Source: JBMNSK01 sp050945155 (GTDB lineage: Bacteria > Actinomycetota > Coriobacteriia > Coriobacteriales > Eggerthellaceae). Taken from it: DNA of 64,000 nt. The first letter of the stretch is position 1; every line of letters starts with the position of its first letter. The notes beneath the pieces are model-generated. The model ran no database searches. It was not told the DNA's origin and saw only the letters and a list, made by a program, of their open reading frames with translations. Below are positions 56,129-64,000 of this stretch, one piece after another. The position numbers were made by a program, and so were the translations under genes. The stretch is taken from the NCBI GenBank assembly GCA_050945155.1, contig JBMNSK010000003.1, positions 1-64,000 of the forward strand, given 5' to 3'.

Positions 56129-56330
56129 TTGCTTCCCCCAGAAATCAACGGCTCACGGAGGCTTTGAAGGCTCTTGTCTTTAAACGTTGCCCCGTGAACA
56201 AAAGTCAGACCGGTAGCTATCCTTCAGCTACCAGACGAAGGAAGCCGAAGGACTAGATACTGTCAGATTCCTGTTTTCGAACCTTCAAGTATTTTCCTTT
56301 CCTATGCTTTCAGATGTTTGCTCTGCTCAC
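56129..56330 (-). promoter_or_regulatory. Structured leader of the Mg2+ sensor/transporter operon, class unknown
   Basis: The 5' region on the minus strand can form a 9-bp hairpin (plus-strand 56210-56218 with 56226-56234, 7-base loop). It can also form a second domain closed by CTCACGG/CCGTGAA (56152-56158 with 56192-56198), enclosing shorter GGC/GCC and GTTT/AGAC pairings. It ends shortly before the ribosome site. It lacks the conserved opening GGTGAGGCTCCT of the M-box Mg2+ riboswitch as I recall it. A metal-responsive leader is plausible by context only. Confidence 0.45.
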
Positions 56331-56485
56331 AGAGCTCATACAGTTTAACAGAAGCACTAAAAAATAGGGCAAGTTTTTACCAAGTTTTGAATAAAAAAGG
56401 TGTCAATAACGAGGCAAAATGGTACAGAAATACGAGTAGGTGTTTCTGGATACTGATTAAAAGAGCGCCCTATTGGTCTCCAAAA
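56331..56485. other. Gap between the Mg2+ operon leader and tRNA-Arg terminator
   Basis: AT-rich sequence without a convincing gene. It must hold the promoter of the minus-strand Mg2+ operon, but I could not fix clear -35 and -10 boxes. Confidence 0.4.
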
Positions 56486-56512
56486 ACAAAAAAACCGCCT
56501 CGGAAAGGCGGT
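56486..56512 (-). terminator. Terminator after tRNA-Arg (minus strand)
   Basis: On the minus strand ACCGCCT / AGGCGGT encloses a 5-base loop and is followed by a run of T (plus-strand A run at 56486-56494). Confidence 0.85.
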
Positions 56513-56520
56513 GAAATTTC

Positions 56521-56597
56521 TGGTGCGCCGTGAGGGATTCGAACCCCCGACGTACTGATTCGTAGTCAGTCCCTCTATCCAGCTGAGGTAACGGCGC
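56521..56597 (-). tRNA. tRNA-Arg (ACG)
   Basis: Minus-strand cloverleaf with acceptor GCGCCGT / ACGGCGC, anticodon loop CTACGAA giving ACG (expected to be edited to ICG by TadA), GGTTCGAATCC T-arm and encoded CCA. Confidence 0.97.
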
Positions 56598-56826
56598 ACA
56601 AATTAGCAGCAAACGATATTGTGACACCTCATTTGATTACTGTCAACGTCTGAAGCGCCGTAGATTGACATTTTTGCTACGCGCAACGACCGATAGGATA
56701 GGTTTTGTTATCTGGGCTTATAATCTAGTGAACAGCGCGGCCAACCTGCGCCTTAAACCGCAAACAGCAGATTTCAAACCTGCTTTGATTGAAGAGTTTT
56801 CTACTAAAGGGAAAAGGGAGCCTTTT

Positions 56827-58176
56827 ATGGAAGAGAACGCAAAAAAATATCTTTATGACAAGTTTTTGGCTATTAACCATATAGACCCCGCTTACTACCG
56901 CGAATTTGACGTAAAACGCGGGTTGCGCAACGCGGATGGCACCGGCGTCATTGCGGGCGTGACAAACATCTCAAACGTGCATGGCTACGTAATTTCTGAT
57001 GGCATTAAAGTTCCTGACAAGGGTTCTCTTCGTTACCGTGGCTATGAGATTTATGACCTCTTGCGCGACGATACAAACGACCGTCGATATAACTTCGAAG
57101 AGATTATGTTTCTTCTTCTTATGGGAGAGCTTCCGACCCCTGACCAGCTCGAAAGCTTTATTGCCGCCCTTGATGCCGAGCGTGAACTCCCCGATGGTTT
57201 TACGGCGTCCATGATTATGCGCGACGTGCCGCCAGACATTATGAATGTGCTCGCACGGTGCGTCCTTTTGCTTTATGCCTATGATGATGAAGCTGAAGAT
57301 CGCTCCATTAAACACGAAATTGCAACTTCTATTTCGCTGATTTCCCGCCTTCCGCGCATCATGGTACTGACCTACTACGCAGAGCGTGCCCGTTACGCGC
57401 ATGGGTCGATGATCATGCATCGTTTCATACCAGGTCAGTCGACAGCCGAGACCATCCTTTCCATGCTGCGCCCTGACCGCGAGTTTACGAAAGAAGAAGC
57501 TCGCATGCTTGATATCATGCTCTGCCTGCAAGCTGAGCATGGCGGCGGCAACAACTCCACGTTTACCACCCGCGTCCTTTCTTCAGCAGACACCGACCCT
57601 TATTCCGCTTATGCTGCAGCAATTGGCTCGCTTAAAGGCAAACGTCATGGTGGGGCAAACCACCAGGTCTTAGCTATGCAGCGTGAAATCAAGGAGAACG
57701 TTGCAAACTGGGATTCCGATGGGGAAGTTGCAGACTATCTCGCGAAAATTGTTCGCAAGGAAGCTTTTGACCAGTCAGGTCTTATTTATGGCATGGGTCA
57801 TGCGGTCTATACAAAGTCGGATCCCCGCGCTGTTATTTGCAAGCACTTTGCGGAAAAGATGGCGGTGGGAACAAAGTATGAGGAAGAGTTCCGCCTGCTT
57901 GAGCGCATTGAGCGTTTGGCTCCAGAAGTTATTCTTAAGGAAAAAGGCACGAAGAAAGACATGTGTGCCAATATTGATATGTATTCCGGTTTTGTCTACT
58001 CCATGATTGGCATTCCTGAGGCGCTTTTCACGCCGCTTTTCGCGTGCGCGCGTATGGCGGGGTGGTCTGCGCACCGCTTCGAAGAGATTGTGTCAGGCAG
58101 AAGAATTATTCGACCAGCGTATAAAAACACCTATACGGCGCCGAAGGAATACATACCGTTGCTTGAACGTCGCTAG
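56827..58176 (+). CDS. Citrate synthase
   Basis: A 449-residue citrate synthase that condenses oxaloacetate and acetyl-CoA. Catalytic residues sit in EHGGGNNSTFTTR (first His, about residue 237), GMGHAVYTKSDPRA (second His, about 323) and NIDMYSGFVY (Asp, about 383). ATG 56827 is chosen because AGGGAG lies 6 bases upstream and the homologous region starts soon after; the frame extends upstream without family similarity. A TATAAT box (56719-56724) may be its -10. A 2-methylcitrate synthase role cannot be excluded. In a fermentative anaerobe it most likely feeds glutamate synthesis (inference). Confidence 0.93.
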   Translation: MEENAKKYLYDKFLAINHIDPAYYREFDVKRGLRNADGTGVIAGVTNISNVHGYVISDGIKVPDKGSLRYRGYEIYDLLRDDTNDRRYNFEEIMFLLLMGELPTPDQLESFIAALDAERELPDGFTASMIMRDVPPDIMNVLARCVLLLYAYDDEAEDRSIKHEIATSISLISRLPRIMVLTYYAERARYAHGSMIMHRFIPGQSTAETILSMLRPDREFTKEEARMLDIMLCLQAEHGGGNNSTFTTRVLSSADTDPYSAYAAAIGSLKGKRHGGANHQVLAMQREIKENVANWDSDGEVADYLAKIVRKEAFDQSGLIYGMGHAVYTKSDPRAVICKHFAEKMAVGTKYEEEFRLLERIERLAPEVILKEKGTKKDMCANIDMYSGFVYSMIGIPEALFTPLFACARMAGWSAHRFEEIVSGRRIIRPAYKNTYTAPKEYIPLLERR

Positions 58177-58192
58177 GATATACGACAAGAAA

Positions 58193-58224
58193 AAGACGTC
58201 CCCAAACGGGGACGTCTTCGTTTT
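58193..58224 (+). terminator. Terminator after citrate synthase
   Basis: AAGACGTCCCC / GGGGACGTCTT, a perfect 11-bp stem with an AAAC loop, then CGTTTTC. Confidence 0.85.
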
Positions 58225-58225
58225 C

Positions 58226-58313
58226 TGGCGGAGGAAGTAGGATTCGAACCCACGGAACCTTGCGGCTCAACAGTTTTCAAGACTGCCGCCTTCAACCACT
58301 CGGCCATTCCTCC
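58226..58313 (-). tRNA. tRNA-Ser (TGA)
   Basis: Minus-strand class II tRNA with acceptor GGAGGAA / TTCCTCC ends, anticodon TGA in GTCTTGAAAAC, long variable arm, discriminator G and encoded CCA. Confidence 0.97.
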
Positions 58314-58381
58314 TTATAGGGCATGCGGTATCGAATGTTTTCCATTCGGTATCAGCCGCAATGCAGTTTATCAGGATACCA

Positions 58382-58387
58382 TATAAT
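58382..58387 (+). promoter_or_regulatory. -10 box for a leaderless tadA transcript
   Basis: TATAAT at 58382-58387 lies 7 bases before the GTG start codon of tadA, so transcription would begin at or within the start codon. No good -35 box was seen. Confidence 0.5.
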
Positions 58388-58394
58388 ACGTTTC

Positions 58395-58883
58395 GTGCTT
58401 GATGAAGTCTACATGGGTCTTGCAATTGAAGAAGCTCTCCGGGCAAAAAGTCTGGATGAGGTTCCAATTGGTGCTGTCGTCGTTTACGAACCGCACGACC
58501 CGGAAACACGCAAGTCTTTAGCAGAGCCGCGCGTTGTTGCACGGGCATGCAATATGCGCGAGACCTGGCAAGACCCTGCTGGTCATGCAGAGTTTATCGC
58601 TTTAGAGGCTGCTGCCAAAGAACTCGGAACTTGGAGGCTTGCCGGGTGCACGGTTTATGTCACGCTTGAACCTTGCGTGATGTGTGCAGGTTTAATGCAC
58701 CAAGCTCGTGTTGACCGGTGTGTGTTTGGGGCTTTTGACCCAAAGGCGGGAGCGCTCGGAAGCTTATACCAGATACATGCTGATGAGCGCCTTAATCACA
58801 CCTTTGAAGTGCAAGCAGGTGTGCGAGAAGAAGAATGCGCAGGTCTTTTAAAAGATTTTTTTGCTGCAAAAAGGAAGAAATAA
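58395..58883 (+). CDS. tadA: tRNA adenosine(34) deaminase
   Basis: A 162-residue TadA that converts A34 to inosine in tRNA-Arg(ACG); its substrate gene lies 1.8 kb away on the other strand. The zinc site shows HAE with the catalytic Glu (GHAEFIALEAA) and LEPCVMCAGL. The GTG at 58395 is preferred: it gives the family-like N-terminus LDEVYMGLAIEEAL, and the TATAAT box 7 bases upstream rules out a longer transcript. ATG 58413 is the alternative. No ribosome site precedes the GTG, in line with a leaderless message. Confidence 0.93.
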   Translation: MLDEVYMGLAIEEALRAKSLDEVPIGAVVVYEPHDPETRKSLAEPRVVARACNMRETWQDPAGHAEFIALEAAAKELGTWRLAGCTVYVTLEPCVMCAGLMHQARVDRCVFGAFDPKAGALGSLYQIHADERLNHTFEVQAGVREEECAGLLKDFFAAKRKK

Positions 58884-58910
58884 AACTTCCTTTACGTGAA
58901 AGGCATTCTG

Positions 58911-59894
58911 GTGAAATCCGAAGCTACAAATATGGTTGAGACGGCTGCCAATGTACAGCTGAACCAGGCTAGAACCAGCGAACAAGGCTGGACGAAAATT
59001 ATTGCCCCCGCGAAGGTGAACCTGTTTTTGGGAATAGGGGACAAACGAAGTGATGGCTACCACGAGGCCCTAAACATCATTCATGCTTTAACCTTACACG
59101 ATCTGCTCTATATGAAGATGCGCGATGATCAAGCTGGATCTGGGCTCTCGCTTACTTTGACAGAGTCGTATAAAAACGGAACTTCGCCCCTTGGAATTTC
59201 TCCTGAAGAAAATATCGTATATAAAGTCATCTACGCACTTGCCGAAGCCGTTGGTTTTGACCGCGATGTCCATATGGATGTCCACATAGAGAAAAGCATT
59301 CCTGCTCAAGGAGGGCTTGGTGGAGGCTCATCCGATGCAGCTGCAGCCCTGCTGGGTGCGGCAGAGTTATGGGGGTTGTCTTCTGACGCCGATGAAATCT
59401 TTGCAGTTGCCCGCACGCTTGGGGCAGATGTGAGTTTCTTCCTTCACGGCGGTTGCGCTTGCTTTGACGGTGCAGGGGAGCACTTTCAGCGCAACTTGGT
59501 TCCGCTTTCTGAACCCATTGTTCTTGTGCGCCCTGATAAAGGGGTGCTTACGTGTGAAGCCTATCAACGCTTTGACACTCTTGAATCTCCCATAGATGAG
59601 GAAGCGAAAAAAGCGGCCCTTGTGGCAAAAGAAGCTTCGGAAGTGATATTAAACAACAACCTTGCTCCGGCGGCAGAGTCGCTTTTGCCGGAACTTCGTG
59701 AAGTTAGAGAATGGCTGCAAGGTCAAAAAGGCGTAAAACAAGTGCTGCTTTGCGGAAGCGGCTCAACGACCTTTGCTATTTGTGATAATGTGGATTCCGG
59801 ATACAAGATTTCGGCGGCTGCGCAACTTCGCGGGTGGTGGTCGAGAACGAGTTCCTTTAGTCCGGTCAAAGCACAAGTTATTCCTCAGGCTTAA
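58911..59894 (+). CDS. ispE: 4-diphosphocytidyl-2-C-methyl-D-erythritol kinase
   Basis: A 327-residue GHMP kinase of the MEP pathway to isoprenoids; it phosphorylates CDP-methylerythritol. Motifs are [20 protein letters not shown] (substrate side), [17 protein letters not shown] (ATP-binding glycine loop, about residue 133) and [10 protein letters not shown] near the C-terminus. GTG 58911 has AAAGG 7 bases upstream. GTG 58896 and ATG 58932 are in-frame alternatives. It is 27 bases downstream of tadA and probably in one operon with it. Confidence 0.93.
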   Translation: MKSEATNMVETAANVQLNQARTSEQGWTKIIAPAKVNLFLGIGDKRSDGYHEALNIIHALTLHDLLYMKMRDDQAGSGLSLTLTESYKNGTSPLGISPEENIVYKVIYALAEAVGFDRDVHMDVHIEKSIPAQGGLGGGSSDAAAALLGAAELWGLSSDADEIFAVARTLGADVSFFLHGGCACFDGAGEHFQRNLVPLSEPIVLVRPDKGVLTCEAYQRFDTLESPIDEEAKKAALVAKEASEVILNNNLAPAAESLLPELREVREWLQGQKGVKQVLLCGSGSTTFAICDNVDSGYKISAAAQLRGWWSRTSSFSPVKAQVIPQA

Positions 59895-59925
59895 CGCATC
59901 GAAACCCTACCAAAGGAGAGGAAGC

Positions 59926-60477
59926 ATGATAGGCATTATCATTGCGGTTGTCGTTGTCGTCGTACTAGTCATCATTGCTATCGCCATGTACAACAACTTG
60001 GTGAGACTTCGCAACATGGTGGACAATGCATGGGCACAAATTGATGTTCAGCTCCAACGCCGTTTAGATCTTATTCCAAACCTAGTCGAAACTGTTAAAG
60101 GATATGCGTCTCATGAGCGGGGAACCTTTGAGGCAGTTACTCAAGCACGTTCTGCAGTGATGAATGCCCCAGACCCTGCTTCAAAACTTGAGGCAGACAA
60201 TGTTTTAAGCGGCACGCTGAAATCACTTTTTGCTGTCTCTGAGGCGTACCCTGAGCTGAAGGCAAACGAGAATTTCCAACAGCTCCAGTCTCAGCTTCAG
60301 GATACTGAGGACAAAATTAGCTACATGCGCCAGAGCTACAACGATACAGTTATGAAGTTCAACAACGCAATTCAAACTTTTCCCGGAAATATCTTTGCGG
60401 GAATGTTCCACTTTGAACCGCGTCAGAGCTTCGACGCTCAAAGCGAAGCGGAAAACGCTCCAAAAGTTTCTTTCTAG
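59926..60477 (+). CDS. LemA family protein
   Basis: A 183-residue LemA protein with one N-terminal membrane helix (residues 2-22) and a helical body showing [32 protein letters not shown] and [11 protein letters not shown]. The orientation is N-terminal anchor with most of the protein in one compartment. The family has no firmly established biochemical role. It is often found near DUF2207 membrane proteins, as here with the gene at 61367. The ATG is preceded by AAAGGAGAGG. Confidence 0.93.
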   Translation: MIGIIIAVVVVVVLVIIAIAMYNNLVRLRNMVDNAWAQIDVQLQRRLDLIPNLVETVKGYASHERGTFEAVTQARSAVMNAPDPASKLEADNVLSGTLKSLFAVSEAYPELKANENFQQLQSQLQDTEDKISYMRQSYNDTVMKFNNAIQTFPGNIFAGMFHFEPRQSFDAQSEAENAPKVSF

Positions 60478-60648
60478 TATCCGGCGAATTTCTGCAGCAT
60501 CGCTGTTCTGAGTTCTGCAGAAAGGTGAGTAGCGGGTATGGACCTGCAGATGTTTGCATATATCTGCGAGCTAACACATAGATGCAACTTGCAGTTAAGC
60601 TTTTAGGTCCTGGTTCTATGAGCGCGTTATAAGAGGGAAGGGGTAAGT
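60478..60648. other. Gap with repeated CTGCAG boxes between lemA and a small membrane protein gene
   Basis: TTCTGCAG, TTCTGCAG, CCTGCAG and CTTGCAG recur at uneven spacing of about 25-30 bases or more. It resembles the degenerate tandem repeats elsewhere in the window, but is too diverged to define units with confidence. Confidence 0.35.
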
Positions 60649-61014
60649 ATGTTTGCACGACTATCGCGCCTTATTCCTTTCCTTCTTATTATTGGATTTA
60701 TTGCGCTTATCATCTATCTGGTAGTGATGTTTCGCTACTCGTCTACGCGTGCCAAAGAAATCCTGATAAAGATATTCACGTGGCTCAATATAGTGTTGTC
60801 GGCATTTTTTGTGCTGGCAAGTCTGTATGCGCTGCTCGACAACAATATGGTGGTGCTTGAGCTAAACCTTTCCTTCCTCGTTGTTTTTCTTTTAGCGCTT
60901 CTTATAACGCGCATTTGTCGCAGAGTATTTTTGAAGCATCATCCAAACTATCGAACCAAACCTCTAAAGACTGAAGAGGTGAAAAACAAAGGTCCCTTTA
61001 ACTGGTTTAGATAG
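60649..61014 (+). CDS. Small membrane protein, unknown function
   Basis: A 121-residue protein with three hydrophobic helices (about 8-27, 41-62 and 70-88) and a basic, soluble C-terminus ending GPFNWFR. I do not recognise a family. AGGGAAGGGG precedes the ATG. It sits between the LemA gene and the DUF2207 gene, so it may act with them at the membrane, but nothing in its sequence shows how. Confidence 0.75.
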   Translation: MFARLSRLIPFLLIIGFIALIIYLVVMFRYSSTRAKEILIKIFTWLNIVLSAFFVLASLYALLDNNMVVLELNLSFLVVFLLALLITRICRRVFLKHHPNYRTKPLKTEEVKNKGPFNWFR

Positions 61015-61131
61015 ACTCAATTGCCATCGGCGAGGCGTTGTCAGAAAAATTTTACTTGTTGGTTGCTTTGTGTTGGGGATTGTCGGCCGGAAGATTTCAG
61101 GTGCTTTTTAGCCTCGTTTCGATATTTTTTG

Positions 61132-61164
61132 CAAAAGAAAAGCGCGTCCGTGTCTGGACGCGCT
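61132..61164 (-). terminator. Terminator after tRNA-Ser(GCT) (minus strand)
   Basis: AGCGCGTCC / GGACGCGCT, a 9-bp stem with a 6-base loop, followed on the minus strand by TTTTCTTTTGC. Confidence 0.85.
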
Positions 61165-61171
61165 GATTGTC

Positions 61172-61262
61172 TGGCGGAGAAGCAGGGATTCGAACCCTGG
61201 AAGCGCTTTTGGCGCTTACTCACTTAGCAGGCGAGCACCTTCGGCCTCTCGGTCACTTCTCC
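61172..61262 (-). tRNA. tRNA-Ser (GCT)
   Basis: Minus-strand class II tRNA with acceptor GGAGAAG / CTTCTCC, anticodon loop CTGCTAA giving GCT, long variable arm (AAGCGCCAAAAGCGCTT), discriminator G and encoded CCA. Confidence 0.97.
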
Positions 61263-61366
61263 AATAGCAAAATGGAATGATACCCAATATAAGAAAAGCT
61301 TGCAAATTAGAGCAAGCTACAACAGGTATAATGGATGCGCCTGTATTTAGATTATAAGGAGTCTTC

Positions 61367-63376
61367 ATGGCCTCACTGCAAAGGCAGCACGGTATCTCCT
61401 CCAAAAGAATTAAAAGGCTCATTATTACCGTCGTTGCTTTTTTCCTATTCATTGGCATCGTTGCTCTGTTTAACAACACTAATATTTTTGCGGGCAAGTC
61501 GTATTCCATGCCTCGAGTCAACATTGCTGCTGATGTTGAAACGGATGGGTCGCTTCACGTAACTGAACAGAGGACCTTCAACTTTTCGGGTGACTTTGAG
61601 GCTGTATGGTGGACCTTTAGTGACCTGCCTTCTAATTCAACTTTGAAAGTTTCTTCAATACAGTATGCCGACGCAGACGAAAACGGCAATCCAACGGGGT
61701 CTTGGACCACGCTCAATGAGGTTCCGTTTGTTATTGCTTGGCGCGATGAAGGAGGTCCTGAGGAAGAGGCCTATTCCTACGATGCCGGAAAAGATACGGT
61801 TTATGCGTTCTCAAACGCGTCAGATACATCTCGCGTGTATCAGATTGACTACACCGTCGTGAATGGCGTGACGGCATATAAAGATATCGGCGAAGTTTAT
61901 TGGAAATATATCGGAGACTATTGGGAAGAATCTTCCCAAAACGTTACGTGCACCATATCTCTTCCGGTGCCAAGCGGCACGACCGTAACGCCAGGAGATA
62001 ATGTGCGTGCTTGGGGTCATGGACCGCTTGATGGTCAAGTTTCTGTTGGGGAAGATGGCAAAGTAACTTATACCGTTTCCAATGTTAATGCTGGTCAATT
62101 CAGCGAAGCACGCGTGGTCTTTCCGGTGACGTGGCTTACTAATTTGCCCGAATCCGCTCAGACCAGTGCAAACAACAAGGTCTACTTGGACACCGTCGTC
62201 AATGAAGAGAAGAATTGGAGCGACCAGACATCGCGAGCGCAGTTTATGACGCTTGTCGTTACTGCAATCATCGGGGTAGTTTGTCTGCTCCTTATTGCAT
62301 GGGCTCTACGTATGTTCTTTAAGTATGGCAAAGACTATGAGCCCGATTTCAAGGATAAGTATTGGCGCGACGTTCCAGCTAAGGGTGTACATCCTGCCGT
62401 TATTGGAAGGCTTTGGCGGTGGAACGAAGAGTCGAACGATGACTTCACGGCGACGCTTATGCACCTATCTGCCCTTGGTGCTTTAAGAATTGACAAGGGT
62501 TCGTATACCAACGCGAAGGGTAAGGCCGTTGAGGATTACTACCTGACTCGTATACCGGGTGTTGAGCTTACGAGTCCCATTGACCAAAATGCCATGGACT
62601 TTCTTTTCGAGACCATTGGCAAAGGCGAGAACGCTATCTGGTTCGAGTCAATAAAAGAGTTCGGGAAAAACGATCCGAGCAAGTTTACCGAAGGCATGAA
62701 TGGCTGGCAGGGATTGGTGAGTGCAGAGGCCAACAAACAGGACTTCTTTGAGATGAAAGGCGATAGATATCATACGGTCTTTATCGCGCTGACTGTTGCA
62801 GTGGCAATAGCTGCTGCTATTTTGGTCGGTCTTATGGAAAACTTCATTTCGCTCATTTTCACGGTCCCAACTGCCATTGTTCTCGGTGTGATTGCGCACT
62901 TTATGCCGCGAAGGACGAAAGAAGCGACAAATACAGTTGCGCGCTGTAAGGCCTTGAGAAACTGGTTGAAAGATTTCTCGAGCCTTAACGAGCGCCCACC
63001 GACAGATGTCAAAGTTTGGGGCGAGTTTATGGTCTACGCATTCCTTTTTGGAGTAGCGAAAGAGGCTATGAGGCAGCTTGAAGAAACAGTACCTGAGGTA
63101 CTGACCAGTCAAACCGATGGCATGTCGATGAATTCGTGGTATGTACCGTGGTGTGTTTGGTATGGGTACGGCTATGACGCCGGTGGGGCAGTAAGTTTCG
63201 ATACTGTTGCCAGTGATGTTTTCCAAACGACGCTTGCAAACACAGTTACTACTGCCGAAAGCGCCCTTGATGCCCTTGAAGGCAATGGTTTGGACGGCTT
63301 CGATAACTTCGGTGGTGGAGGCGGATTCTCCATGGGAGGCGGCGGCGGATTTGGCGTCGGCGGCGGCGCGCGTTAA
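61367..63376 (+). CDS. DUF2207 domain-containing membrane protein
   Basis: A 669-residue protein. A first hydrophobic helix (about 19-37) is followed by the extracytoplasmic DUF2207 domain (about 49-265; VETDGSLHVTEQRTFNF). A central helix (about 292-313), a soluble part with a winged-helix-like stretch (AVIGRLWRWNEESNDDF, TLMHLSALGALRIDKG), a pair of helices (about 470-510) and a Gly-rich end (GGGGGFSMGGGGGFG) complete it. This layout is standard for the family, whose function is unknown. TATAAT at 61327-61332 is a probable -10. It is linked to lemA by position only. Confidence 0.9.
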   Translation: MASLQRQHGISSKRIKRLIITVVAFFLFIGIVALFNNTNIFAGKSYSMPRVNIAADVETDGSLHVTEQRTFNFSGDFEAVWWTFSDLPSNSTLKVSSIQYADADENGNPTGSWTTLNEVPFVIAWRDEGGPEEEAYSYDAGKDTVYAFSNASDTSRVYQIDYTVVNGVTAYKDIGEVYWKYIGDYWEESSQNVTCTISLPVPSGTTVTPGDNVRAWGHGPLDGQVSVGEDGKVTYTVSNVNAGQFSEARVVFPVTWLTNLPESAQTSANNKVYLDTVVNEEKNWSDQTSRAQFMTLVVTAIIGVVCLLLIAWALRMFFKYGKDYEPDFKDKYWRDVPAKGVHPAVIGRLWRWNEESNDDFTATLMHLSALGALRIDKGSYTNAKGKAVEDYYLTRIPGVELTSPIDQNAMDFLFETIGKGENAIWFESIKEFGKNDPSKFTEGMNGWQGLVSAEANKQDFFEMKGDRYHTVFIALTVAVAIAAAILVGLMENFISLIFTVPTAIVLGVIAHFMPRRTKEATNTVARCKALRNWLKDFSSLNERPPTDVKVWGEFMVYAFLFGVAKEAMRQLEETVPEVLTSQTDGMSMNSWYVPWCVWYGYGYDAGGAVSFDTVASDVFQTTLANTVTTAESALDALEGNGLDGFDNFGGGGGFSMGGGGGFGVGGGAR

Positions 63377-63435
63377 ACTTTCTGTCTGCTGATTATTTCA
63401 ACTCCAGAATCGCGAGATATTGAGGTAGGTCGCAT

Positions 63436-63954
63436 ATGGCTTCAGACAATGTCGTTTTAATCGGTATGCCCGGTGCAGGTAAATCAACTATTGGTGTTGT
63501 CCTCGCAAAGGTATTGGGATATGACTTTCTTGATGGTGACCTGCTTATTCAAAAGCAAACCGGAAAGACTTTACAAAGACTGATTGACGATTTTGGACCG
63601 CTCGGTTTCATTGAAATTGAAGGGGAAGTTTTACACGACATTAGCGCAGAAAAGACAGTTATTTCTCCGGGTGGCAGCGCTATTTATTCCGATGTAGGAA
63701 TGTCTCATTTACAGCAGTTGGGAACAATAGTCTATCTTGAGATTTCCTATGAGAGTCTTGTTGAACGGCTCGGTGATTTACACGAACGCGGTGTTGTTCT
63801 TAAAGAAGGAATTGGGACAGATTTGAAGAAGCTTTACGACGAGAGAAAACCTTCGTATGAATACTATGCCGACATAACTGTTAATGTCGATGGGCTAAGC
63901 ATTACGCAAGCTGCCAGGACTGTAGAAAACCTACTGAATTCGCCGGAGGAATAG
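63436..63954 (+). CDS. Shikimate kinase-like protein
   Basis: A 172-residue P-loop kinase with GMPGAGKSTIG (Walker A, residues 10-20), DGDLLIQKQTGKTLQRLI and ISPGGSAIYSD, which match shikimate kinase regions. The usual D-x-D substrate site and GGG loop are somewhat changed (DGDLLI; PGGSA), and the usual lid arginine region is weak, so it may be an atypical paralogue with another small substrate. GAGGTAGG precedes the ATG. It starts 59 bases after the DUF2207 gene. The remaining 46 bases of the window hold nothing recognisable. Confidence 0.75.
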   Translation: MASDNVVLIGMPGAGKSTIGVVLAKVLGYDFLDGDLLIQKQTGKTLQRLIDDFGPLGFIEIEGEVLHDISAEKTVISPGGSAIYSDVGMSHLQQLGTIVYLEISYESLVERLGDLHERGVVLKEGIGTDLKKLYDERKPSYEYYADITVNVDGLSITQAARTVENLLNSPEE

Positions 63955-64000
63955 GCTGCGCATTGTTTTAGAATTATTGGAACCGTTGTAAGATAGACAA

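Noticed and set aside
56129..56330. M-box (ykoK) Mg2+ riboswitch
   Set aside because: The conserved opening and core of the M-box as I recall them are absent; only a generic structured leader can be claimed.
56665..56826. Extension of citrate synthase by 54 codons upstream
   Set aside because: No similarity to the family and no ribosome site at the upstream ATG, while 56827 has a good one.

Overview
The window looks like a chromosomal segment of an anaerobic, host-associated actinobacterium of the class Coriobacteriia (Eggerthellaceae or Atopobiaceae-like). This is inferred from moderate GC content, giant Listeria-Bacteroides-repeat surface proteins, indolepyruvate:ferredoxin oxidoreductase, an NhaC antiporter, and an Nramp protein with the residue pattern of the Nramp-related Mg2+ transporters known from Eggerthella. 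The genus cannot be fixed from the sequence alone.

Bases 1-27934 hold two consecutive giant surface proteins built from roughly 70-85-residue InlB B-repeat (Flg_new) units. The first runs in from outside the window, ends without a sorting signal, and carries a block of MucBP-like units. The second is complete, with a signal peptide and an LPSTG wall-anchor. A strong terminator and a degenerate tandem repeat follow.

Bases 28000-44200 are housekeeping. They hold a DUF151 nuclease-family gene; tRNA-Ile and tRNA-Ala; typA; a parvulin-type lipoprotein foldase with an ABC ATPase; two tRNA-Ser; a conserved hypothetical; the rpsF-ssb-rpsR-rplI operon; dnaB; a YhaO/YhaN (SbcCD-like) pair; purA; purD; and tRNA-Phe.

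Bases 44298-52654 form a catabolic and transport stretch: purE, iorA-iorB, a phenylacetate-CoA ligase, a sodium:solute symporter with a structured upstream region, and an NhaC-type Na+/H+ antiporter. IorAB and the ligase together suggest interconversion of aromatic 2-oxo acids, aryl-acetyl-CoAs and free aryl acids, coupled to a sodium economy.

Bases 52835-56330 hold a minus-strand operon: an unidentified structured leader, a PRC-barrel/MgtE-N/CBS protein with one membrane helix, an Nramp-related transporter and 5-formyltetrahydrofolate cyclo-ligase. The first two resemble a split Mg2+ sensor and Mg2+ transporter pair, which is the most interesting system here.

Bases 56521-64000 hold tRNA-Arg, citrate synthase, tRNA-Ser(TGA), tadA, ispE, a LemA protein, a small membrane protein, tRNA-Ser(GCT), a DUF2207 membrane protein and a shikimate kinase-like gene. 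Four serine tRNA genes with different anticodons lie within the window. No rRNA, insertion sequence, prophage or CRISPR array was seen.
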